A stretch of 64,000 bases of DNA from Ligustrum vulgare (taxonomy: Eukaryota; Streptophyta; Magnoliopsida; Lamiales; Oleaceae): the NCBI GenBank assembly GCA_963555705.1, contig OY743181.1, positions 28,462,513 through 28,526,512 of the forward strand. Reading direction: 5' to 3'. Shown here one piece after another: positions 54,935 to 64,000 of the stretch (position 1 is the first letter of the stretch; each line of letters opens with the position of its first letter). Below the pieces are notes generated by a model, which was given only the letters and a program-made list of their open reading frames with translations, did no database searches and was not told where the DNA came from. Both the position numbers and the translations under genes were made by a program.

Positions 54935-57215
54935 TAATTAAATGTACACCACTAATTTTGTTAACCACACCAAATTATATATACACTTTAATTAAAGCAT
55001 GAATTTTATAGTTACACCACATTTATTTTCATAAATATGACATTCACTAAATAAAATGAAAAGAAAACATGGTACACCACAATTAGATGTATGAAAGCTT
55101 CTTCCATTTTCAACACCACAATACATTGAGTTTTTATTTTTTTAAAATTTTTTTTATCATGAAATATTCTTCTTTTATATCCACATAATTGTTTGAACTA
55201 ATTTGAGGCTTAATTCATTATTCAAGCTTAGATCTAGGACTTTGGTTAATGTAAAATATATAGTGTACTTTTTACTTTTTCACCAGATTCCAGGACAACT
55301 CCTCCACCACCCACCATAGCCCCCATTCCAACGCCACCCTCAAAACTCATTTTCATTTTCCCGTTCTTCTTCAAATCTAAAACTTGTAGACAATCTTGGA
55401 GTAAAAAAACTACTTCTTCTTCTAACCCTAATCTTTTACAGTCGAATTTGCAGTTAAAATTATTAATTAATATAAAAGAGAAAACCCAGTAAATTTCAAT
55501 GACCCAGTGAAAGATCATTTGGCTATCTTTCTTTTATATGAAAGAATATTTGGTTATATTGGATGGCTTTCACATGCAAATAAATCTCCAAAAAATTTCA
55601 AACAGATTACGATGAGAATAGATAAAGTAGCAACCATGCCCAACAAGAATTTTAGGATGGCAAAATATATTACCACCACAAATTATACTAAATACACCAC
55701 ATTACATTTACATCACTAATAAAATATATTTTTTCTAAACACAACACACTACAAATACATATATACCCCTTATTTAATTTTAAAAAAATTAGAATTTGTT
55801 CACCACAATTGTGTTGTGAGTTCCCAACCCATTCTCTTCTATCAACCCATTCCATTCTATGATCTTGGCTTCGATCTTCTGGTTCTTCTAATTTTCAATT
55901 TGTCCCTGATTTAATCTAGAATCAAATTCTCTTTTCATCATGTTATTAAAAATAAATTTTATCTTAATAAAGTATTAACAACATAATCTAAACTTTAAAG
56001 TTCGTAATTAAAAATTGGTCAAAATGGTTCATAATCTAAAGTTTTTAAAGTTCGTAATTTTTTGTCCGACATTTCAAGTCTCTTTTGCGCAGTTGAAAAC
56101 ACAAACCTGAAATGGTTTCCTCATCTAAATCTAATGGGCGGCTGACTTTTCACATGAAATGATAGGAAATTGAAAAACTTTAATTTAAATACTTAAATCA
56201 CTAAAATAGGTTATTTTGTTATTTCACGGTGGAGGAATTTAGATTTTCCATCGAGATGATTTTTTTCTAATAACTAGTACATGTTAGTGTTGAATCAAAA
56301 ATTTTCTATACAAAATACGAAGTTTAATTAAAAATGAATAAAATTGAATAACCAAAATTAAGTGTATATTTGCCCTAATAAATAGTTTTACGAACAATAA
56401 AAATATTCCATTAACCTGAACTTCAATTTGTGTTGATGGTTACGAAACATTATTATTTGAGAAATCATATTGAATTACTGTACCGACATCCAAATTAACT
56501 TGGTATTGAAAAGTAAAAAAATAAAAATAAATAAGAAGAGATGAACAAGATGATTTAGAAACATAAATAATAAATAAATATAGAAAAGAGAGGATGATTA
56601 TTTTAAAGATTGTGGTGTACATAAAAAATAATGAGAAAAAATTAAAAGGATATTTATGTAATTTTATTTATGTCTATTTTTGTAAACAAAAGAAATACTT
56701 AAAATTGTGGTGTCAAAAATAAGTTTTGTGATAGCAATATAATCATCATTTTAGATTTTTTTTCAAAGAATAATACATATATTCTCTACGTCCCACAAAG
56801 ATAGGCTTGCTCCCATTTTCACACAGATTGAGAAATGGTAGTTAATATAGTTGAAATAATAAATTTATCTACACTTTTCCAAATATACCCTTATACATTT
56901 CAAAGACTCATTAATTCATTCAAATTACATGCCATTAAATTGAAATTGGAATTAACTATCAAGGTACATTAATTAGGGATATATGAGGAAATGAAAAAAT
57001 TAAATACATGCTCATTACAATAAGTAACATATCTTTGTGAGACGGGGTAGTACAATTTTGGGTTTAAACTTTGTGGTGTACACAAGAGTAAAAAAGAACA
57101 AAAACTAATATAATTAGATGGTTATTTAAGTCAATTTACTTTTGACCAATTTAATAAATATAAAAAATGTGGTATTATTAACAAAATTGATGGTATCAAT
57201 ATAATTACCCATATA
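54935..57215. mobile_element. AT-rich element with ACACCACA-type inverted ends
   Basis: The left side (54930-54975) reads GGGTAATTAAATGTACACC and then AATTTTGTTAACCACACCA. The right side, inverted (57170-57215), reads GGGTAATTATATTGATACC and then AATTTTGTTAATAATACCA. Similar motifs recur inside in both orientations (about 55660, 55735, 56715, 57080), so this may be several nested or rearranged family members. A short protein-like stretch on the minus strand (55246-55518, GGVGMGAMVGGGGVV) is not recognised. Confidence 0.4.
56782..57050. mobile_element. Stowaway-type (Tc1/mariner) MITE
   Basis: 269 bp flanked by TA (56780-56781, 57051-57052). Termini share CGTCCCACAAAGATA on the left and CGTCTCACAAAGATA inverted on the right, the familiar CTCCCTCCGTCCCA-type ends of Stowaway in slightly decayed form. 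No coding capacity. Confidence 0.8.
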
Positions 57216-57351
57216 ATTATCCAAGTTAAATATTTAAGTTGTTTCCAGCTTTACTTTTCTGTCCTTTTGGCCTAGGTTGCAAAGTCTCTTGACAAAAAAA
57301 TTTGTAGTCCATGTTTGATTTTCTTTTTCTTATGTCTATTTTTTTTAGGCA

Positions 57352-57490
57352 AATTTTCTCCTACCCGTGAAAGGCGGCACGAGCAGAATGTGGTTGGCCC
57401 CACCTATATGTGTGGCATACCTCCCTATCTGTGACGGGAAGGATAGTCCTGTAGGGCCCACAGCCTGCCTATTATGGACAGGAGAAATCT
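57352..57490. mobile_element. Small foldback element
   Basis: The left arm ATTTTCTCCTACCCGTGAAA is matched, inverted, by ATTTCTCCTGTCCATAATAG at the right end, over about 30 bp with several mismatches. The interior is GC-rich compared with its surroundings. No target duplication was identified. Confidence 0.45.
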
Positions 57491-58924
57491 CCTCATTTTT
57501 TATACTCATTTATAACTACACATTTTAATAATAAAATATTTTTTCTCATAAATTCAAAATATTTTATTATTTTTATTCGTATATTTTTCAAAAAATTACT
57601 GATCAAAAAATTCTGAATTCATCCCTCTTTAAAAGGAGAATGCGTGTTATTTTATTAAGACAAACTCAATTTAGTTGCAAACCAATTTCGTGGAGACAAA
57701 AATAAAGTCAAACAAGCCCTAATAATAGAAAATTTTCCAAGAAAATGTCCCCAACGAATTTGAAGGTTTAAAAATATTTCAGAACTTGCTCAGTATTTCT
57801 ACTCTGTACTAGTCTATTGAAAATCGGAATTTAAGTGAATTGGCCGATTGAATTGAGGTCGAACTAATGGTTAAAAAATTTGAAATATAAAAGGTTAAGA
57901 ATTTAAGTGAATTGGCCGATTGAACCTTGATCGAACTATATATATATATATATATTAAAAGTAGATTGATCATTCTTTTTATGACTCAAATATCCAAATT
58001 TCAACCGACTTCGAGGGAGGGGAGACTTCCCCATTGGTTTGTCATTCAAGTAAATTAAAATGCAATACAACATATACATACTTGGAGTATACATTCGGAC
58101 AACAATTTTACTCTCAATGGATCCCTTTTACGGCGTGCGGACGAGGATCCCTTGGAGGATTAACATGGCTCACCATGACACTACCTTCGTATAAGCAATT
58201 GTCTTTTAATATTTAAAAGCTATCTTTCAAGAATCAATATTTTACTTTCGTTAATTTAGTTTCAACTTTCAGCTTTTCTTATTTTACTGCTACATCATGC
58301 CCGTGGAAGGCATCAATTAGCTAGTTCTTGATGTGAAAAGGTCGAGTTTTTGCCTCTTTTTTTTATAATAAATAAATAAATAAATAAAATAAAATAAAAT
58401 TTCTTGTATTTCTAGTTTTTCACGTTTGATGGATGGAACTGGATTTATTTTCGATTGAATATACCGATCAAATCCGATTTTGATAAACTCGCTATGTACC
58501 ATCCAAGATTTTTTAGTTGTAATATGAAGAAGTGATCACCTCAACTTTCACACCAAACCTACTATGAACAATTCATGAATTCAACACTCCAAATGTCTTC
58601 CATTTGACTCTTAAGAATTTTCTTGGTAATGATGAAGAGACCTTGATAATGATTCATTATTGTTAATGAATATTGGAATTTTATTTTGGTTTGATATAAT
58701 ACGTAATGAAGTAAATTATTATAAGTAAACAAATAAATAATCCTTTTTCAAAAAAATAATAAAATGAAACTATTATGCTTTTCTACCTACCATATCACTT
58801 TAGAAAAAATTGCTATAAGTTCCTATTTTATTGTTAGTAGGTCCCAGATATTTAATTATATTTATAAAATTATTAAATGATAAAAATCACCGATTTTTAT
58901 TAATTGCCACACGACTCCTGCATA
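57491..58924. other. AT-rich non-coding stretch
   Basis: No gene. A 25 bp phrase, TTTAAGTGAATTGGCCGATT, occurs twice about 72 bp apart (57830 and 57902). A short TA run lies at 57938-57956 and an (AAAT)n run near 58368. Confidence 0.5.
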
Positions 58925-59062
58925 CAGGGGTGGAGCCAACCTAAGAAATTGCGCTGCTCCACCTTTAATAATTTATTATTAGTATTATTATTATTATTAT
59001 TATTAAATGATAATGGATTATTAATAATTTTCCCAAAAATGGGGGGATGGGCTCCGCCCCTC
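58925..59062. mobile_element. hAT-type MITE (GGGGTGGAGCC ends)
   Basis: 138 bp. The left end CAGGGGTGGAGCC is matched, inverted, by GAGGGGCGGAGCC at the right. Flanks CCTGCATA (58917-58924) and TTTGCATG (59063-59070) fit a decayed 8 bp duplication differing only by transitions. The interior has an (ATT)n run. Confidence 0.68.
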
Positions 59063-59615
59063 TTTGCATGTCTGACTTTATGAAGCTAAATTTAATTTTC
59101 TGAACTTATTAGGTTAGTGACTTGGCGATCCCCTCTAAGTGTTTTTATTGATCTTCACTCAATTTGAGCATTATTTTTCATTTTTTGTTGCTTCTTGTTA
59201 AGTGTATTGAAGAATGGTTAAACTTAAAAATAGTAAACTATGAATATTTTTTTTATTACTTTAAAAGAAAATTAATAGTTTAGAAAACAATTTGTCTTAT
59301 ATTTTAAAATTTATTTTTAAGCTTATTAAACATCGATATCTTCGGTTAACACCAATATCAAGGGAGGTGTATTCAGGATCGGACTAAAAAAAAAATTATG
59401 TGAGACTAATATAAAAAAAAAAATAACACAAACAAAAATTTACTTATAAAAACTTAAAAAGAATAGGGACTGAGTAGGACCCTAACTAATATAATGAAAA
59501 ATCATGCATTAGTCCAATTAAAAAAAATAAAAAATAAAAAAATCTCAAAATTAACATTTTGTCTTCACTGAGTGTATGAATCAAATAGTTAAAATGTTTC
59601 ATTAGTACATCCAAC
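59063..59615. other. Non-coding spacer
   Basis: AT-rich with A-runs; no feature recognised. Confidence 0.5.
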
Positions 59616-61049
59616 ATGGAGGGTCCAGGATCTTCTAATGTAAGAGGTGTTGGAACATCCACTTCTGGGGGTACCGCTAATATGAGGGATAATGTCCAAA
59701 ATATAGGACCAAATACGACATGCACCAATGAAAGAGCAAACCAACCATTCAATGGTGTTAATGAAGCAAAAAATGGTCCATTTGTGCCGAATATTGGGGT
59801 TAATAATGTCAGACCACTTGTAGTGCCTTACACACCACATCCAGTAAGAGTTCCATTTGACCCAAATGCTATACTTAAGGATCAAATCTTTCAACTTAGT
59901 GCAAATGTCATTAGACATGAGCGTCTATTGAGAGATAAAGAACAAATGAAAAATGCTAGTAAAGGAACATAATAAAGAGACCCTAATTTCGAGGTGCACG
60001 TAGTTGATACGGAACAAGAAGAGGTTGAAATCTGTTCAACCGAATTGATCAATGGCAATATTTATGAATGTCTTGTGTTGGCCACATTGAAAAATAAGAG
60101 TGAAATGACTAAAGAAGAAAATAAAAAAGTCAGAACGTTTTTGTTTGACGTTACAAAATCCAAAATAATATTTGATCGGTTATTCATAGATAAATAGATT
60201 AAGCTGAACGATAAGTATAAATTGCCAAACCCTGAACAAATTAGGGGTAAAAAGTACTGTAAATGGCATAATGCATGGTCTCATACCACTAACAAATGTT
60301 TGGTATTTCGTAATGTGATACAAGATGCCATTGAGTATGGGCGAATAATCTTCAATTCAAAAAAGAAGATGACCGTGGATGAGAATCATTTTCCACAGAC
60401 AGTTTCTATCGACATGGTTACTCCTAAATTCAAGAAACAGGATCTACCAAAATTCAAGCTGGTGGTAGATGAAGGAGAGGACAAAAATTTATGCACTAGA
60501 TGCCAAAAGAAAATTGTCAAAGTAGCGGATGAAAAGAAGAACATGAAACAACCATTACATCAAGCAGTATTCTAAAAAGCGTAAAGCGTGACGAAGCGGC
60601 GAGGTGGAGCATCAAGCTTAAGCACATCTAGGCGCGAAAAAGCGTTGCAATGCTCGAGCGAAGCGCGGGTAAAGCGTGAAGCATGAAAAAGTGTCGAGAC
60701 CAAGCTTCAAGCCTAAGCGTACCTAAGCGTAAGGGTAAGCGAGCTTGTTAGATTACAGGCATCAAGTTAAGCCAGAACAATTCAAAGGACAAGTTAGACC
60801 AGGCTAGGGAAAGTCATATAGTCCATGGTCATGCGCCAGGACATTTGGAAGATTACCAAATCCTCCACAAAAACTCAAAACATTCAGGACACAACCATAT
60901 CACCCAAATGTATGGCACTCATTCAATCCCAAAGCAGGGTGGGTGATTCCATTTGATGAAATGACAAAGACACGGCAAAGGCGGTATCAAAGAAACTATG
61001 GGCGAATGATGAGACGACAGGAAGGTATAAAGCAATTTAGCCTGTGAAT
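59616..61049 (+). pseudogene. Ty3/gypsy gag remnant with an AGCG-rich insertion
   Basis: One reading frame from 59616 to 60575 carries three stops (TAATAA at 59970-59975, TAG near 60195) but is otherwise conserved. It has VVPYTPHPVRVPFDPNA, TFLFDVTKSKIIFDRLFIDK, then GKKYCKWHNAWSHTTNKCLVF, a CxHxxxHxxxxC-type motif seen in gag of asterid gypsy elements, and DAIEYGRIIF. At 60576-60750 an AGCG-rich sequence interrupts it. Similar coding resumes to about 61049 in shifted frames (PEQFKGQVRPG, PYHPNVWHSFNPKAGW). Decayed pol-like sequence without clear motifs follows. Confidence 0.65.
60576..60750. repeat. AGCG-rich insertion in gag
   Basis: About 175 bp made of irregular AAGCG / AAAGCGTGA / TAAGCG units, with base composition unlike its neighbours. 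It splits the gag sequence. No clear target duplication or TIR was found, so the type is unresolved. Confidence 0.5.
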
Positions 61050-62039
61050 CCCACATGGACGAAGAAATAGAACATTAGATCCAAACAAGTTAACGGTTCA
61101 AAAGAAATAATGGGAGAAGTATCATAAAGTAAGTATCGTTGGAGGTCAAAATATGAGAGAAGACAGAATGAAGATGATGAGAATGATGCCAGGGGGTCCA
61201 CTAATATTCAATTAGGAACGCTGCCTCCGAATATGGCCAGCAATTATGTATTGGCTAATGAATTTCAAAATAAAGGGAAAGATGAGGCAGTCATAGAAGA
61301 AACAAGGGACAACATGGACGTTAGAGAGGGAAGAGGCTACTCCTGTCAAAGTGATCCCACAAGTTGATGAAGTATATGACCTGGATTATGATGTGATGAT
61401 TGATGTAGAAGAAGAACTAGACTTAGAAGTAGAGTGCAGGATAAGAGGAGTATCATATAGCAGACTTCTCAAGTAGTTATATCAAGAAGGTAATCTAGCG
61501 GTAGGATTATTGGGCTAACCATCTGGGCAACAGTTCGACTACTTGGTTTTATATGGAGCACCTAAAAAGGAAATGCAGAAATTGTGCAAGCTGATCAACA
61601 ACCCTTCTTAATAGAAGCCAATTTAGTAGAATGATTCGTGTATCAGGAAAATTACGGACAACTCAGAATAGTCCAAGAAGAAGAAGTAAGAGTATTAGCA
61701 CGAAATGAAGAGATATACGTTTGTTATTATTGTAATCGCTACATGAATTCTTGTGTCCCATGCACCTAGTCATTACGACCTGCTGTTCGTTAACAAGGTC
61801 GACTAACTAGGTGAGGTGATTTAAACCCGAGACAGGAATCTCATATGCATACATGAATTCGATCGAGCACTATAATAGGAAGAAAACTAGACAATTAGAA
61901 TTAAGAGTATTGACTATGTGAAATCGGATGTCCCAACACTTATAAACGTCAATTTATAAAATATTATTTAAATGTCTTTTATTTTCTTTTGATTTTTATT
62001 TTAGTTCTATTCAAAAATCCAAATTCTACCGTTCAAATA
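61050..62039. other. Decayed retroelement-like DNA
   Basis: Broken frames with Glu/Asp-rich pieces (about 61370-61440) that may continue the gypsy remnant. No catalytic motif is visible. Confidence 0.4.
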
Positions 62040-62948
62040 GGCGAGAACTAACAATTTCGGTACCTAATTACAATCTCCGTGAGATCGATATCTGATGCGA
62101 ACCTGGGAGGGGATCTGCGTCGTAGCTCGCGGAATAACTCTTGGAAAGTTACGAATTCAGGTTGGAACGGACGATAACACTACAACCAGAGCCTCACGAC
62201 GTAAGAATCATGTGTATATTAAACCCAAGACCCGTTACGATGCGAAAACAAGAACCGTAATGGTTTGAACACCACAAACGATGCCCACGCCTTTGATAAG
62301 TTCGATTTGTTGAACGTCACAAATATCCCACAATATTTGATAAGTTCGAAGTTTGTTCAATTCCAGAACAATGTTGAGAAAACACTCAATATATTTTTCA
62401 TTCATCAAAATCTAACTTTTACATTCAATGGAAAAGCATGTAAATAGGCAAAATAAATCCTAGTCGCTAACTGACTCTGAATATAATTCTAATTAGGATA
62501 AAATAGCTAAATTAACTAAAATTACCAAAATCGAAAAAAGAATTAAAAACCAATAAAGGAAATACAAATCAACTGAAATACTAAAATCCCGAAAATCTGA
62601 TTCGCGTCGCTTACGGTCGTAAGTCCTTCTCGGATCAAAATGTTTCAATATTAGTTACGGCCATGAAGATTGATGTTACGGCCGTAAATCTCCTTCTGAA
62701 CAAAAATACCAATATTCATTTACATCCGTGAGAAATGTGATGCGACCGTGAAATCCATAAGTAAGTTACGGCCGTGAGAAACAATGTTACGGCTGTAATG
62801 CATCTTCTGCCCAATTTTCGGATCCTTTGACATTAATTGATCTGATTTGAATCTCAACTCGAGCCCAACATGAAACTTGTTCATTTTCCTATGTAGAATA
62901 TTGTTGAATCCGTATCTTGATTTCTCATTTTTTACGCCATTTCCGGAT
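62040..62948 (-). repeat. LTR-like stretch with TTACGGCCGTAA palindromes
   Basis: Five related motifs lie between 62609 and 62800: CTTACGGTCGTAAG, TTACGGCCATGA, TTACGGCCGTAA (perfect, 62676-62687), TTACGGCCGTGA and TTACGGCTGTAA. The layout (palindromes with a TATA-like CTATTTACATG on the minus strand near 62440) parallels the LTRs at 617-2318 and 32260-33763. It follows the end of a minus-strand retroelement ORF, where a 3' LTR would lie. Borders are not defined. Confidence 0.4.
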
Positions 62949-63250
62949 CACATCATTCCCTCTTCCTTTAAGATGATTCGTTCCGAATCATAACATTGTT
63001 CTTAGCTTCTTTTCCGAATCACATCATTCCCTCTTCCTTTAAGATGATTCGTCCCTAATCATAAAGTTGTTCTTTGCTTGCTTACCTGGTTTAGCCTCGA
63101 ACCTTCTTCGTACAAGCAATGTTTGATCTTTGACGTTCTCCGAACCTGCTTGACTTCTTGTTTTGGCTTGAATTATAGATTTTCCCGTCAAGCCCACCCT
63201 GATTCGTACCATTCCCTCCTTCTTTAGGATGATTCATCCCGAATCATGGT
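62949..63250. repeat. Repeats of GATGATTCG...CGAATCAT
   Basis: The phrase CATTCCCTCTTCCTTTAAGATGATTCG occurs at about 62953 and again 71 bp later at 63024, with a third more divergent copy near 63206. Each contains an inverted pair, ATGATTCG / CGAATCAT. The third copy overlaps the end of the minus-strand ORF, so the extra copies look like downstream duplications of that 3' end. Confidence 0.75.
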
Positions 63251-63925
63251 GTTGTTCTTGAAAAACCAAACTGTACCTCCTGGATCAAACGGAAAATTGT
63301 CGATTCCTTGACATGCATTCAATAAATTATGTTCCTCCAATCTATAGACAAGAAGGTATTGAAACACGAGGGGAATTGACCAAAGTTGATGTAAATCAAA
63401 CTTCCATGCACAATAAACCTGCAAGAAAGATTTAAAAAAAATGGGGAGGGAAATGTTAGCGTCTCCATGCGCAAGGTATGGATCCTTATACTCATGATAC
63501 AAAACTTCTACAACTTTTTTTCCCACCACGAGGCTCTTCTCGTTGCCTCCAAAAGTCAATATACTTTCTTGCTCATTCTCTTCTTTTTTCTCAACCACTT
63601 CTTCTAATTTTTCACCTTCAACCACCTCTTCAATATTTTTATTGACAATTTCAACATTCAAATGTTGAACTTCTACCCCAACTTCCAATTCATTCCTATC
63701 ATTGTTAACAATGTTATTTTCAATCTCCTCTTCCAAAATTTTATTCTGTACTTCTAGGCTCGGAGTTTGATCAACTACATCAATTTCTTTTTTCGCACAC
63801 TCAACCTCCACTTCTAAATTTTTGGGCTCAATCACCTCTCCTAATTTCTCATACTTTTGCTCATGCACCTCCTCATAAATAATTTTATTGACATGATTAG
63901 GCATTGATAATTGCATTATTAGCAC
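63224..63925 (-). CDS. Glu-rich retroelement-associated ORF, unrecognised
   Basis: A 233-codon open frame on the minus strand with no stop. The N-terminal 130 residues are Glu/Val/Asn-rich with coiled-coil-like repeats (EEIENNIVNN, VEGEKLEEVVEKKEEN). The C-terminal part is different in character: ANISLPIFFKSFLQVYCAWK, VFQYLLVYRLEEHNLLNACQ and FPFDPGG, ending IRDESS. The end abuts the repeated GAATCATCC phrase and an AGAAGGAGGGAATG-type tract typical of the end of gypsy polyproteins, so I infer it is a retroelement protein fragment. An ATG lies a few codons inside the frame. Function not assigned. Confidence 0.4.
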   Translation of the reverse strand: MLIMQLSMPNHVNKIIYEEVHEQKYEKLGEVIEPKNLEVEVECAKKEIDVVDQTPSLEVQNKILEEEIENNIVNNDRNELEVGVEVQHLNVEIVNKNIEEVVEGEKLEEVVEKKEENEQESILTFGGNEKSLVVGKKVVEVLYHEYKDPYLAHGDANISLPIFFKSFLQVYCAWKFDLHQLWSIPLVFQYLLVYRLEEHNLLNACQGIDNFPFDPGGTVWFFKNNTMIRDESS

Positions 63926-64000
63926 GTATTTAATTCACTTATTATCTTATTTTGTTGTTGGTTTGATCCTATTGAAGTATCGTTTAATGCACTTTCACTT
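63926..64000. other. Window end
   Basis: Short AT-rich sequence; nothing recognisable. Confidence 0.4.

Overview
This window is nuclear DNA from a flowering plant, most likely a eudicot. It is AT-rich and intron-bearing. It contains broken remnants of plant genes (a CDPK/CPK kinase tail, an INO80 remodeller tail, an SR splicing-factor first exon) embedded in several generations of transposable elements. I see no intact protein-coding host gene, no true tRNA gene, no CRISPR array and no prokaryotic operon. The species cannot be named from the sequence alone.

Layout. 1-2700: two copies of the last EF-hand exon of a calcium-dependent protein kinase, separated by a 1.7 kb solo LTR. 3041-5185: broken C-terminal exons of an INO80-type SNF2 helicase, with a tRNA-derived SINE in an intron. 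5531-17285: a complete but dead 11.8 kb Ty3/gypsy element of Tat type on the minus strand, with a perfect GTTAG target-site duplication (TSD) and a large extra ORF on the opposite strand between pol and the 3' LTR. 17661-34765: a CACTA (En/Spm) transposon on the minus strand with ATT TSDs. It holds a broken TNP2 transposase and a broken accessory gene (Transposase_24-like, DUF8039-like and Ulp1/C48-like parts). Inside it lies an Athila-like gag-pro retroelement that has lost its 3' LTR, and inside that gag gene lies a further 3.1 kb solo-LTR-like insertion. This is a three-level nest.

34875-35152: a Cassandra-type solo LTR carrying 5S rRNA sequence, inserted into an exon-like ORF. 35730-42568: a young Ty1/copia element (CATTT TSDs, LTRs roughly 95% alike by eye) sitting in what looks like the 5' leader of an SR-protein gene, whose decayed first exon follows at 42758. 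44341-45199: a PIF/Harbinger-like element. 47658-52231: a Mutator-like element (MULE) with terminal inverted repeats over 200 bp. It contains an internal 1.2 kb tandem duplication, and one copy of that has gained a hAT-type MITE. 52612-54300: a truncated copia gag with its primer-binding site. 54935-63925: AT-rich DNA with Stowaway and hAT MITEs, a decayed gypsy gag, an LTR-like stretch with CGGCCG palindromes, and a Glu-rich retroelement-associated ORF.

The most unusual signal is a recurring promoter-proximal module in the TGATAAGTG-type LTRs: perfect CG-rich palindromes built on CGATCG or CGGCCG, placed about 85-175 bp upstream of a TATA box in the LTR sense direction. Related palindrome clusters occur in the inner 3' region of the Athila-like element and in the LTR-like stretch near 62.6 kb. 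The core sequence differs between copies although the palindromic form is kept. Nothing could be searched or aligned by software here; identities and boundaries were read by eye.
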